From Marinilactibacillus sp042660675 (GTDB lineage Bacteria; Bacillota; Bacilli; Lactobacillales; Carnobacteriaceae_A), in assembly GCF_042660675.1 (NCBI RefSeq), contig NZ_JBHSUL010000027.1, positions 186,001 to 250,000 of the forward strand: DNA of 64,000 nucleotides. Reading direction: 5' to 3'. The position numbers and the translations under genes are program-made. Below the pieces are notes generated by a model that worked only from the letters and a program-made list of their open reading frames with translations, was not told where the DNA came from and ran no database searches. Below are positions 1 through 7,996 of the stretch, piece by piece (the first letter of the stretch is position 1; every line of letters starts with the position of its first letter).

Positions 1-748
1 CAGTTCGTTCTTTTTTGTTGTTAGACAAACGATAAAAAGGAATAGTTCCCATGTCTCTTTGTAAAAGCTTACCGTCATCTGTTATAGCGACCACATGTGG
101 TCTTGGGTTTAACTCTCTTCTGTCATCAAGCCTGAAGTTTTTGTTCTTATCTTCAACGAAAAACGTTACCTTCTCACTGTCCCAGATTTCAGCAAACTCA
201 ACGCTGGTATTCTTACCATCTCGATAGATGTCTTTGTTGTAATATCTCACCGTGGCCATGCGTACGTTGTCGTCGTCATAGACGTCGAATGTTTGTAAGC
301 TATCCGACACTTGGAAACACAATCGGTCATCCGCGTTTGTTCTAGCGTATGCATATTCGAATCCTTTGATAGATGAACCTTCTAGCGTTTCTTGAAGAAA
401 TAGCTGCGTATCATCGTTATAGTATTCTTCGAGTCGTTCTTTGAACACTTCATCTTCAACCTCTAATTCAAGCGGATTCGACAACAAATACTGCACTTTC
501 TGATCAACTTGTTCTGTGAAGAATGGATGCGGAATCTTTATGTTACTCGCCATCGTGTCTTCAACAAGCCTGTCATTGTCATCAATGTAGAATATTCTGT
601 GGTTCAAAATGTCATGCTTGTAGTCATAATAATTTTGACCAACTCTAGCCTTCTCTTTTTCCTGTGACACTTTGTCTTCTTTGATTGCGTGCTTTAATCC
701 ACGAGCAACAACTTCGGGATTGTCACTTAATAAATATTTACTGTCCAC
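1..748 (-). CDS. Phage portal protein, SPP1 gp6-like family (partial, C-terminus outside the window)
   Basis: The portal forms the dodecameric DNA entry channel at one vertex of the capsid and docks the terminase. About 249 N-terminal residues are visible. They show the family's characteristic opening: a short helical leader, a segment reading KARVGQNYYDYKHDIL, then an IPHPFFTEQVDQKVQYLLSN stretch and a beta-rich clip/stem region. The start is GTG at 748 with a good Shine-Dalgarno (GAGGTGAT) seven bases upstream. It lies downstream of the terminase genes on the same strand, as in SPP1-like packaging modules, but one unrelated plus-strand gene sits between. The family call rests on recognisable sequence and position. 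Confidence 0.85.
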   Translation of the reverse strand, partial: MDSKYLLSDNPEVVARGLKHAIKEDKVSQEKEKARVGQNYYDYKHDILNHRIFYIDDNDRLVEDTMASNIKIPHPFFTEQVDQKVQYLLSNPLELEVEDEVFKERLEEYYNDDTQLFLQETLEGSSIKGFEYAYARTNADDRLCFQVSDSLQTFDVYDDDNVRMATVRYYNKDIYRDGKNTSVEFAEIWDSEKVTFFVEDKNKNFRLDDRRELNPRPHVVAITDDGKLLQRDMGTIPFYRLSNNKKERT

Positions 749-795
749 TTTATCACCTCACTATATGGTATTATTTAAAAAAAGGAGTTGTTTAT

Positions 796-1341
796 ATGAA
801 TGCATCAAATACTATCAATTTGTTGTTGTCTATCGTAACTGTCGTAGCATCTTTAGTAGCTCTATACTATTCTAGAAAGTCAATTCAACTAACTGAACAA
901 TCTTTAAAAAATACAGAAGAATCTACTAAACAAGCCAACCGTCCTTATTTGTCGATGTATATCGAAAACATTGATACAGTATATTTTTCAAAACACTTGG
1001 TCTTAAAAAATTTTGGTAAAACTTCGGCAAAAATTATAGATATAAAATTTGATAAAGACTTAACAAAAGAAAAACCACCCATTAGTTTTGACTCAATGAT
1101 TGGTGGCACAATTGCCCCTAATCAAAAATTCACTACAAATTTAAACGATAGTTTTAAAGAGCTGATAACTTGTTCTATTAGTTACCAAGAACAATCAGGT
1201 GAAACTCACTCGGATAATTTTATAATCAAAACAGATATGTCATCAAAATTACTTTGGTCTGCTAAAGAAGATAGTTCTGATTCCTCTGAAGCAACAGCAA
1301 TAAAAAAAGCTGCTCATGCGATTATAAAAGCGTTTAAGTGA
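796..1341 (+). CDS. Membrane-anchored protein of unknown function inserted in the packaging module
   Basis: The 181-residue product begins at ATG 796, behind an AAAGGAG ribosome binding site; an in-frame start further upstream lacks one. Residues 5-25 form one transmembrane helix, followed by a basic and coiled stretch and a soluble beta-rich domain containing LKNFGKTSAKI, a pattern seen in single-pass proteins often found in prophages. It is transcribed against the flanking portal and terminase genes and is more AT-rich than they are. That is the signature of an independently expressed cargo gene (moron). A role in lysogenic conversion or superinfection exclusion is possible but is inferred only from position and topology; I do not recognise a characterised family. 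Confidence 0.75.
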   Translation: MNASNTINLLLSIVTVVASLVALYYSRKSIQLTEQSLKNTEESTKQANRPYLSMYIENIDTVYFSKHLVLKNFGKTSAKIIDIKFDKDLTKEKPPISFDSMIGGTIAPNQKFTTNLNDSFKELITCSISYQEQSGETHSDNFIIKTDMSSKLLWSAKEDSSDSSEATAIKKAAHAIIKAFK

Positions 1342-1345
1342 AACT

Positions 1346-2608
1346 TTAATAGAGCCATCTGCCCATACTCATTACATCTTCTAAACTATAACGAGCAGTA
1401 TCTATACTATGATTGTCTTTGTCTGGATATGTGCCTTTTAGATTGCCGTTCTTATCTCGTTCAAGTTCGTATCCTTCAAACTCTCTAGCCGTATTCGGAC
1501 ACCTGGCACGATCAATTACAATTTCATTCATGTCCTGGAGGAACTTCATCCCATGGTCAATACTACCTGGTCCTTTTTTGGCAGGGTCAATAATCAATCC
1601 TAGTTCTTCAAATTCTGATATTGTTCTAGGCTCGGCACTATCTGCCGTTATCCGTCGATTAGCTGGATTAAGCCTCTTGATTTCTCTAACAGCTGCTGCG
1701 TTCTTCATACCCGTTTGATGGATCTCAACGAATATGTATAAACGTTTACGAGTCTTGTCGTAATAGTTCTCCATATAATGCAAAGGATCTGCAGCGAAAC
1801 CAAAGTCGAGTCCTCTGTATGTCGTATCAAAGCGTTGAATCTCTTCATCTTCAATTTCTCTGAATGTAAGGTTCGTAAAGACTTCTGCGCCTGTTCCTGT
1901 AACGATTCCCAAGTATTCATGTTCATATATTTTAGGCTGCATTTCCTTGAGATGCTCAGCGTCGAGAATAAACTGTTCTCCAAGCCATTCTGCCGGAACA
2001 GATAGATAATCGCTTGAATGGACCATCGTATCGCTTCTGATACCTTGTTCTTCAACTTGGGTATTCGCCCAATTGTTTTGACTCTTAGGTGGATTGAATG
2101 AATAAAATACTTGGATATTTGGACCGCCACGAATGAGCGACTGATTTAACGTACGAATCTCTTGAGCACTGTTGAATTCATCTACTTCCTCGTAATGCAG
2201 GAACTTAGAATACCCAACTCGAAACTTTGAGGATTTAACTTTACGTGGTTTGTCAGCACCTTTGAATATAATCTTTTGTCCTGTAGGAATATACGTAATC
2301 TGCAGGGGACTTACCGATTCTTTCCAAAGATGTCCAACACCCAACATATCGATTGCCCACAAATATTGATCATATACGGATCCCCTTAAAGTGGATGCTA
2401 CTTTTCTAAGTATCGTAGCATTCGCCTTAGGATCCTGCATAATACCGAGTACGATTACAAGCGAAATAAAAGAGGACTTGGTTGATCCACGTCCTCCCTT
2501 TAACCAAAAATGCGCATATTCTAGATTTTTGATCGCCTTGTAAACTCTGTAAAAACTTGGTGCAATCAAATCAGATAATTTTACTTGTACATCAGCCATC
2601 GCCATCAC
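1346..2608 (-). CDS. terL: Phage terminase large subunit (PBSX/Terminase_3 type)
   Basis: This is the packaging motor ATPase and headful nuclease that translocates DNA through the portal. A Walker A motif GGRGSTKSS lies at residues 38-46, and a Walker-B-like acidic strand HYEEVDEF lies near 140. The C-terminal nuclease carries the expected acidic residues in GLDFGFAADP, ITADSAEP and HSIDTARYSLEDV. At 420 residues the length is normal. The start overlaps the end of the small-subunit gene by 17 bases; GTG, ATG and a later ATG are all possible because no clear Shine-Dalgarno decides. Translational coupling to terS is likely. Confidence 0.93.
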   Translation of the reverse strand: MMAMADVQVKLSDLIAPSFYRVYKAIKNLEYAHFWLKGGRGSTKSSFISLVIVLGIMQDPKANATILRKVASTLRGSVYDQYLWAIDMLGVGHLWKESVSPLQITYIPTGQKIIFKGADKPRKVKSSKFRVGYSKFLHYEEVDEFNSAQEIRTLNQSLIRGGPNIQVFYSFNPPKSQNNWANTQVEEQGIRSDTMVHSSDYLSVPAEWLGEQFILDAEHLKEMQPKIYEHEYLGIVTGTGAEVFTNLTFREIEDEEIQRFDTTYRGLDFGFAADPLHYMENYYDKTRKRLYIFVEIHQTGMKNAAAVREIKRLNPANRRITADSAEPRTISEFEELGLIIDPAKKGPGSIDHGMKFLQDMNEIVIDRARCPNTAREFEGYELERDKNGNLKGTYPDKDNHSIDTARYSLEDVMSMGRWLY

Positions 2609-3101
2609 TAGGTATGTCGTCTACTATCTGTACAATGCCTATTTGACCGTCTAGCGTGACCTTATCGTTGAACATGCCTAAATGTTTGCCAAGCATATCC
2701 AAAGCCTTCAGTTTGTCTGTAAACTTGATTTCTCGTTCGGTACCACTTACGTTATCGCTATGCATATTCTTGACCTTAACTGACTGAATGACCGCTAGAT
2801 CGTCGTCGGAGGCGTCAGGAAGAATACTGGCGGTTTCTAAGTCGATAACATCAGTAGCTCTTACGAATGCAATTCTTGCTAGTTCCTGCAGCACGCGATC
2901 CTGGTTGATTCCTGTTCTTTTTGAACGTTCAGCGAGCTGCTTATCTATGTGTGCGCGAACCTTAACAACCTTTAACATTCTTGAACCTTGTTCAGCAGCC
3001 GTTTTTGGGCTGTAACCTGCTCTAATAGCGGCTTGTGTCCCGTTTAAATCGATTAAATACTCGTCTACAAATCGCTGCTGTTTTTCAGTTAGCTTTGCCA
3101 A
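2592..3101 (-). CDS. terS: Phage terminase small subunit (Terminase_2 family)
   Basis: This is the DNA-recognition subunit of the packaging terminase. The N-terminus LTEKQQRFVDEYL followed by LNGTQAAIRAGYSPKTA is the typical helix-turn-helix of the Terminase_2 family (residues 4-40). The rest is helical with an oligomerisation segment around residues 75-140. The start is TTG at 3101, chosen because a strong GGAGGTG site lies eight bases upstream. It overlaps terL and is the first gene of the late packaging unit after the hairpin terminator at 3130-3152. Confidence 0.93.
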   Translation of the reverse strand: MAKLTEKQQRFVDEYLIDLNGTQAAIRAGYSPKTAAEQGSRMLKVVKVRAHIDKQLAERSKRTGINQDRVLQELARIAFVRATDVIDLETASILPDASDDDLAVIQSVKVKNMHSDNVSGTEREIKFTDKLKALDMLGKHLGMFNDKVTLDGQIGIVQIVDDIPSDGDG

Positions 3102-3129
3102 TTCCTATTCACCTCCTAAATTTATGTAT

Positions 3130-3152
3130 AAAAAAAGACCTCATAAGAGGTC
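3130..3152 (-). terminator. Intrinsic terminator ahead of the terminase genes
   Basis: On the minus strand a GACCTC-TTAT-GAGGTC hairpin is followed by seven T. It ends the transcript of the 115-residue zinc-ribbon gene just before terS, so terS must have its own promoter or be read through under late control. Confidence 0.8.
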
Positions 3153-3156
3153 TACC

Positions 3157-3504
3157 TTAATCAGTATGTGTTTCGCAGGAAGGACATCTGTAATCTCCAA
3201 GTCTACGAAGTGGGATAGGTGTTTTTAATACTCTAACTAAAATACTATCAGTATCCCAACATTTAGTACAATAAGGCCCTTGATTATTTAGATAATAATG
3301 ATTCTCTCTGACCTCTAGTTCGCTAGCAGTAATTTTATTATTTTGCAACTCTTCGTTTTTTAATCTAAGCTCTCTATTTTCGTCTTGGAGTTCATACACC
3401 GCGCCCTGTATATCTAATAGTTTCGCTTTTAAATTGATATCATTGGCACCTTCTGCAAATCCCCTTGCATCTATTAACAATTCTTTTAAATCGGAGTAAC
3501 CCAT
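3157..3504 (-). CDS. Phage protein with coiled coil and zinc ribbon, function unknown
   Basis: The 115-residue product has a helical N-terminus with a charged coiled coil (about residues 35-60, QDENRELRLKNEELQ). A C-terminal zinc ribbon is formed by CTKC (near residue 79) and CPSC (near residue 107). The ATG is preceded by AAAAGGAG at good spacing. It sits alone between two hairpin terminators, upstream of the terminase genes. Similar zinc-ribbon proteins occur next to packaging genes in many Lactobacillales phages, but no function is assigned here. Confidence 0.8.
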   Translation of the reverse strand: MGYSDLKELLIDARGFAEGANDINLKAKLLDIQGAVYELQDENRELRLKNEELQNNKITASELEVRENHYYLNNQGPYCTKCWDTDSILVRVLKTPIPLRRLGDYRCPSCETHTD

Positions 3505-3536
3505 TTTAAAAACTCCTTTTTTCTTTTAACTATAAC

Positions 3537-3563
3537 AAAAAACCACCTGCGTAAACAGGTGGA
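3537..3563 (-). terminator. Intrinsic terminator downstream of the ArpU-like regulator
   Basis: On the minus strand CCACCTG-TTTACG-CAGGTGG is followed by six T. It closes the transcript that ends with the ArpU-like gene and separates it from the packaging genes. Confidence 0.75.
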
Positions 3564-3643
3564 AAAAGTATAAAAGGAGATTAGATGCGTTTATGTCATA
3601 CTAGTAATATAACACGTTAAAAAGTAAGAAATGTAAGATGTTT

Positions 3644-4051
3644 CTATTTTTCCCAAGAAAGTCTATTGCCTAGTTCATCTAAACACTTCTTACGAATCGA
3701 TATACAGTGTTCTCTTGTATATGGAATCTCTTTGATAATTTCTTTCCAAGTGTATTTTTGCCTACTCATATAACGCAGCTTAAGAATTCGACGAGGTAGC
3801 TCATCTAACTCACTTAAGTACTTTTTGATGGTATCGTACTCTCTTTTCATATCGATCAGCTCTTTATCACTCATCCACTTTTCTACAACGTCTGCTACTG
3901 GATCTCCTTGATAACCAGATGTTTGTACCTTATCTGGATTGTAATCTACATTAGGAGGATATTGTAATACGAGCTTTCGTTCTTTAATAAATTTTTCAAG
4001 TTGTGCGTAATCTCTTAGTTTTTGTTCTACCCAACTGTATGCTCCCTTCAA
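3644..4051 (-). CDS. ArpU/RinA-type phage late transcription regulator
   Basis: The 135-residue protein is predicted to switch on packaging and lysis genes. Its C-terminal half contains a sigma-factor-like helix-turn-helix: LDELPRRILKLRYMSRQKYTWKEI followed by YTREHCISIRKKCLDELG (residues about 88-130), the typical ArpU/RinA layout. It is the last gene of the early/middle operon and is followed by a terminator and the packaging genes, the usual position. It overlaps the upstream 70-residue gene by four bases, so the two are likely translationally coupled. Confidence 0.82.
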   Translation of the reverse strand: MKGAYSWVEQKLRDYAQLEKFIKERKLVLQYPPNVDYNPDKVQTSGYQGDPVADVVEKWMSDKELIDMKREYDTIKKYLSELDELPRRILKLRYMSRQKYTWKEIIKEIPYTREHCISIRKKCLDELGNRLSWEK

Positions 4052-4260
4052 TCAGTTCGCTCCTTCCAAGCTTCTTCTAAATAATCAATATGTGCATGAA
4101 TGACTTTCTTGATCAATGGTCGTTCATTATACTTCTTGCTTAACTCACCAGCAGTCGTCAAAATATACTCCCAATATTCAGTGGGTCCCAATGACTGGCT
4201 TTTCTGATTGATTGATAATACCCATTCTCCTAAATCTTGATAGAAAGCTTTAATGTCCAT
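4048..4260 (-). CDS. Small phage protein, function unknown
   Basis: The product is 70 residues, helical, and begins at ATG 4260 behind GGAG within the end of the RusA gene. An upstream in-frame start is disfavoured because it would overlap RusA by another 54 bases. Homologous-looking proteins (FYxDLGEWVLxIN pattern, ending in a LEEAW helix) commonly precede ArpU-type regulators in Lactobacillales phages. No function can be assigned. Confidence 0.75.
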   Translation of the reverse strand: MDIKAFYQDLGEWVLSINQKSQSLGPTEYWEYILTTAGELSKKYNERPLIKKVIHAHIDYLEEAWKERTD

Positions 4261-4670
4261 TATTCCAGCTCCTCTATTTTGATGAAGATACCTGGTGGCG
4301 ACACCTTTACCCAAAACTTTTGAATCAATTCACTAGCGACTAAAGCGTCATCTTCCCAGAAGTTTAAATCCGTCATCACGTCGAACAACAGCTTGTTCAA
4401 GTTATGCGTGTCCGGTTTCGTCTTCCGATACTGCCCATCAGTATACTTTTTAGCTTCAGTCGGAAAGAACCATTTCACGGTACATTGCAGCGCTTTGCCT
4501 TTGAATGGTTTATCTGGAATATGCTTCCCAAGATGTGCAGTCAACAAGTGTCTAGCTTGCTCCAATGCTTCTGGCTCGTAAAAGAACGGCTTACCATTCT
4601 TTACGGTTACTTGTTTCTGTTGATGAGTCGTTGTTGGTGGATTTCTTAAAGGCACGAAGAATTGTGTCAT
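4260..4670 (-). CDS. rusA: RusA-family Holliday junction resolvase
   Basis: RusA dimers cut four-way DNA junctions and help finish phage recombination and replication intermediates. In this 136-residue protein the family core is clear: KPDTHNLNKLLFDVMTD followed by WEDDALV (residues about 84-111), which supplies the catalytic aspartates and the lysine. The start overlaps the stop of the preceding 55-residue gene (ATGA arrangement), indicating translational coupling. It belongs to the minus-strand replication/recombination operon. Confidence 0.92.
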   Translation of the reverse strand: MTQFFVPLRNPPTTTHQQKQVTVKNGKPFFYEPEALEQARHLLTAHLGKHIPDKPFKGKALQCTVKWFFPTEAKKYTDGQYRKTKPDTHNLNKLLFDVMTDLNFWEDDALVASELIQKFWVKVSPPGIFIKIEELE

Positions 4671-4834
4671 TCGTCCACCACTTCATATCCATAATTAACT
4701 TCATTTTGAAAAGCTTCTTTTGCCATTTCCTCAATTTCTTTTTCTGTTTCGTTTCCTTCTAACTCAATCTCTAAAGTCCTATCTTGTTCACCAAGAGAGA
4801 AAGGATAATCAATATAGATTTTCAGCTTTTTCAT
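4667..4834 (-). CDS. Small acidic phage protein (55 aa)
   Basis: The frame from ATG 4834 to TGA 4667 encodes 55 residues, starting MKKLKIYIDYPFSLGEQD and continuing with an acidic helix. It overlaps its neighbours by a few bases on both sides (GAAUGA at each junction). This strongly supports it as a real, coupled gene in the operon. The beta-strand plus acidic-helix plan resembles small phage proteins of the DUF7167 type, but that match is tentative. Confidence 0.8.
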   Translation of the reverse strand: MKKLKIYIDYPFSLGEQDRTLEIELEGNETEKEIEEMAKEAFQNEVNYGYEVVDE

Positions 4835-5193
4835 TCGGTTTCTCCTTTATCTTCAATATTCATGATCTTTGCAATATCAAACACTTGATCTGGAGTACAA
4901 TTTCTAATTCTTTGTAGCGTTATTTCTTTCATCAATCTTTTACTTTTAAAAAATACTTTTCTAGATTCCTCCGAATGAAAATAATCATAGTAATCATCTC
5001 TAGCAATAACATCGCCGTTTCTATGTTGAGGATAATGATTCTTTTCATAGACTAACATCAGTTTGTTAACGCCAGCATAGATATATTTTCTCCCTACTTT
5101 ATCAATATTGATCTCTTTAAAATCTGGTATGCCTACCCGACCAGTCGACCTCAGTCCATATAATTTACCGGATGGTTTGTATTTATAACTCAC
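4831..5193 (-). CDS. Phage protein with N-terminal beta-barrel-like segment, function unknown
   Basis: The 120-residue product has a basic N-terminal half with the pattern KVGRKYIYAGVNKL, like small SH3/beta-barrel phage proteins that bind near replication genes. A C-terminal helix ends in QVFDIAKIMNIED. It overlaps the next gene by four bases. A standard ATG start at 5193 follows a GGAGAA site. The function is unknown. Confidence 0.75.
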   Translation of the reverse strand: MSYKYKPSGKLYGLRSTGRVGIPDFKEINIDKVGRKYIYAGVNKLMLVYEKNHYPQHRNGDVIARDDYYDYFHSEESRKVFFKSKRLMKEITLQRIRNCTPDQVFDIAKIMNIEDKGETE

Positions 5194-5207
5194 TTTGATT
5201 CTCCTCT

Positions 5208-5381
5208 CTATTCCAACAGATCCGCATACCGGACAGCCATATCTAGAACTTCTTTCATTGCTTCGACGTCTTTCTCAGCACGTACTCTTGTGCTGTTCGT
5301 CAACGTTGGTTGAGTTAATAGTTTCTCGTAGTCTTCGATAAATTTTTCAGAACGTTCAATCGCTTTTTGTTCATCACTCAT
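5208..5381 (-). CDS. Small helical phage protein (57 aa)
   Basis: The frame from ATG 5381 to TAG 5208 encodes MSDEQKAIERSEKFIEDYEK and continues as an almost entirely helical, charged protein. The start is preceded by AGGAGGATG. It ends 15 bases before the next gene in the same operon. No homologue is recognised; a small DNA-binding or structural role would be a guess. Confidence 0.7.
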   Translation of the reverse strand: MSDEQKAIERSEKFIEDYEKLLTQPTLTNSTRVRAEKDVEAMKEVLDMAVRYADLLE

Positions 5382-5414
5382 TTTTTCATCCTCCTATTTT
5401 TTCTCACGCGCTTG

Positions 5415-5715
5415 TCGTAGAATTCGGAAGGTTAGGGGGTCGGGCATTCAAGCCGACCCTACCGTTCCTTACGACTTCTGTTTTGCAGCATTAGTATACT
5501 CTCTCTAGAGAGTACATTTTCATTTCACTCTTCAAACGTTGATACGGCGCTGTTTTGAAACGTTTTGTGAAATTGAAAAAGTTGCATCTTTTTCACTGTG
5601 AAAATTTGAAAATGTTGGTACTTTTTCACTTCAACCATTTTGAAACTCATGGACATTTTCATTTCCTTCACTGCTATTTTGAAATTGAAAATGTTCCATC
5701 TTTTTCACTTCTTCA
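5415..5715. other. Candidate phage replication origin: palindromes and AT-rich iteron-like repeats
   Basis: This 300-base gap lies at the 3' end of the primase-helicase gene. It has a GGGTCGGC/GCCGACCC hairpin (about 5433-5455) and a perfect 12-bp palindrome CTCTCTAGAGAG (about 5502-5513). There are at least three degenerate copies of a 30-base unit reading GAAATTGAAAAWGTTSSATC then TTTTTCACT (starting about 5569, 5600 and 5682). Two of them meet in the dyad TTTTCACTGTGAAAA (about 5591-5605). Iterons next to or inside the replication-initiation gene are the usual origin layout of Firmicutes phages. The origin call is inference from this organisation. Confidence 0.55.
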
Positions 5716-7915
5716 AAACGATAAATCCGTCTTGAATTTTATAATTCTCATGTTGTTTTACATAAGTTCTTACTGTCCGATCTGATACACCTATGACTTC
5801 AGATACCTCTTTGATATCTGCCCTGTCATTTTCTACAACAGTATCGTAGGCTTCTTCTAAAGCTTCCATTTTCTCTTGTTTACGTTCTTCTTTACCCTTT
5901 TTATTAGCTTCCGGACCTTTTTTCTGCCACGCTGGTTTGTCCCCTTCTGGTTCAGCTTTCTTCAGTAATCCACTATCGTCTAACCTGTGAATCGGAAACT
6001 CGAACCACATATTCCGCGCATCAAACTTCGGAAACTCTCGTAATGTTCCTTCAATTCTCCAAGCTGTCCGTAGCTTCACATCTTCTGCAGCTTGTAATGT
6101 TTCGATAGCAATCTGTTGCTGGTAGTCTTTTAATGCGCGTTTACTATGATCTACTAAAGCTGTCACACTTAATAAATCGTCACGACTTACATATTCGTCC
6201 ATATAGTTCATATTCTTTTCACGGAACCACTTTTCGTATACTTTACAAACGGCTTCGTCTTGTTGCTGTCTCATAAGTCCTTCTGTGATTTCCAACTCTA
6301 CTAAGTCGAGAATCGCATCTGGATCTCGGGCGAATACACCGGAACCACTTGAACGGTCCATTGACTTCTTACCACCTTGCGTACCTTTTGAATGATGGTG
6401 ACAGTAGATAACGGCCGACTTCAATTCGCTTGCAATCTTATCGAACTGATTCGTAAAGTGGGCCATGTCCTCTGCACTGTTTTCGTCCCCAGTCAATACT
6501 TTGTAAATCGGGTCAATAATGACGGCGACGTAGTTTTGTTTCTCCGCACGTCTAATCAATTTCGGTGCCAGCTTATCCATTGGCGCAGTCTTTCCACGTA
6601 AGTTCCAGATATCAATGTTCTTTAAATTATTCGGTGCATACCCTAAAGCTTCGTATACATCTTTAAATCGATGAAATGCACTCGCTTCATCTAACTCCAT
6701 GTTTACGTATAGAATCTTGCCTTGCTCACATGGCCAGCCTATCCATTCTTTGCCTTCAGCTAATGCAATCGACAACTCAATCAATGCGAATGACTTACCC
6801 GCTTTTGATGCTCCGGAAAGCAACATCTTGTGTCCTTTTCGCAATACACCGTGAATTAATTCCGGCGCTTTCTCCGGCATGTTTTCCCATCGATCTGATA
6901 AATTATCGGGATCTGGTAAATCATCATTCACTGATTCAATCCATTCTTGCCATTCAGTCCAGGTATTTTTCCCTATATTTTGATCAACGATAAATTGTTT
7001 ATTATCATTACGAGTCACACCAGGTAACCGACTTAAACGAGAAGGATTGCGGTTCTGTCTATCGACTTCTAGTCCGTTCTTCATACACACATCATATAAG
7101 TAGTCGACACGCTCTTTGTATTGCTGAATACTATTCGCTTCGATTCTCACGATGGCATGTAAGGATTTACCGCCCGAATGAACGAGCATAGCAATGGGTA
7201 ATTCTAATTCGCGCAGCAATGCATTCTGCCTGCTGACATCTGTTGTATCGGATTCTACTAAGGCATAACGATAATCTGTCACGTTCTCATTCTTAACACC
7301 TTGGCCATCTAATGGATTGAACCGTACCCACGCTCCGACAGTCTCGTCGTAATCACCAATGGCAAATCCTAAATCTTCTTTATACTTGTTAATTTCTTCA
7401 ACGAGCTGACCTGCAGTACGCTGAAATTCTCCTTTAGTCGGAACCTTACGATCTCCATTGTCGTACGTTTTCGTCACGATACCGATGTAGTCCGTTGAAT
7501 CGAATAAAGCATTGATATAGTTGACCATCTGCTCTGACGGATTCCATTTAGTCGGTTCTAACACTTCTTTATCTTCGACCCATCCTTGATCAACGATGAT
7601 GAGAGACTCTTCAGCTATTGTCGAATCCCAGTCCAATGCTCCACCGTCGTGTCGTTCGCTTCGAGGTCGCCATCCCTGGTCTTTTGCGTACTGGGTAATC
7701 GTTGCTCCGGTAACGCCAGCATCTTGGAAAGTATCCCACTTATTCCAACACTCGCCGGAGCGATATCGTTGTCCGTCTTTTTGACTCCATTTGTCCCAGT
7801 CGCTTGCGGTATAGCCTTCTGCTTTTAATGCCATGCCCACGTCAACCCATTGCTGGTAATCCAACACTGCAGGGTCAACGTTTTCTAGCATGTCTAGTAA
7901 GTTAAATTTTTTCAT
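5705..7915 (-). CDS. Phage replication primase-helicase (PriCT/primase-polymerase plus RepA-like AAA ATPase)
   Basis: The 736-residue protein combines several replication domains. The N-terminus (residues about 10-80, VDVGMALKAEGY... DKWSQKDGQRYRSGECWNKW) matches the PriCT_2 region. Residues about 170-330 look like a primase-polymerase domain with a conserved HSGGKSLHAIVRI strand and RLPGVTRN. A RecA/RepA-like ATPase follows, with Walker A SGASKAGKS near residue 367 and Walker B AVIIDPIY. The C-terminus is a winged helix (SEVIGVSDRTVRTYVKQH). It probably melts and primes the origin located just downstream. Confidence 0.88.
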   Translation of the reverse strand: MKKFNLLDMLENVDPAVLDYQQWVDVGMALKAEGYTASDWDKWSQKDGQRYRSGECWNKWDTFQDAGVTGATITQYAKDQGWRPRSERHDGGALDWDSTIAEESLIIVDQGWVEDKEVLEPTKWNPSEQMVNYINALFDSTDYIGIVTKTYDNGDRKVPTKGEFQRTAGQLVEEINKYKEDLGFAIGDYDETVGAWVRFNPLDGQGVKNENVTDYRYALVESDTTDVSRQNALLRELELPIAMLVHSGGKSLHAIVRIEANSIQQYKERVDYLYDVCMKNGLEVDRQNRNPSRLSRLPGVTRNDNKQFIVDQNIGKNTWTEWQEWIESVNDDLPDPDNLSDRWENMPEKAPELIHGVLRKGHKMLLSGASKAGKSFALIELSIALAEGKEWIGWPCEQGKILYVNMELDEASAFHRFKDVYEALGYAPNNLKNIDIWNLRGKTAPMDKLAPKLIRRAEKQNYVAVIIDPIYKVLTGDENSAEDMAHFTNQFDKIASELKSAVIYCHHHSKGTQGGKKSMDRSSGSGVFARDPDAILDLVELEITEGLMRQQQDEAVCKVYEKWFREKNMNYMDEYVSRDDLLSVTALVDHSKRALKDYQQQIAIETLQAAEDVKLRTAWRIEGTLREFPKFDARNMWFEFPIHRLDDSGLLKKAEPEGDKPAWQKKGPEANKKGKEERKQEKMEALEEAYDTVVENDRADIKEVSEVIGVSDRTVRTYVKQHENYKIQDGFIVLKK

Positions 7916-7944
7916 GTCATTTGATTCACACTTTCGTTTTGTTA

Positions 7945-7973
7945 TTGTGGTAAAACACTTTCAATGGTAAAGT
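7945..7973 (+). promoter_or_regulatory. Promoter of the Abi-alpha gene
   Basis: TTGTGG (7945-7950) and TAAAGT (7968-7973) are separated by exactly 17 bases and lie 23 bases upstream of the plus-strand gene. An independent promoter would let this cargo gene be expressed in the lysogen while the phage operon is silent. Confidence 0.5.
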
Positions 7974-7996
7974 TAAAATAAAAAGGAGAGCTTAAT

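Noticed and set aside
672..795. Longer in-frame beginnings of the cargo gene at 796
   Set aside because: They run through the portal gene start and lack a ribosome binding site; AAAGGAG before ATG 796 decides.
5560..5715. CRISPR-like array in the repeat-rich region
   Set aside because: The repeats are imperfect, few, irregularly spaced and without spacers of constant size; they fit replication iterons better. No cas genes are present.
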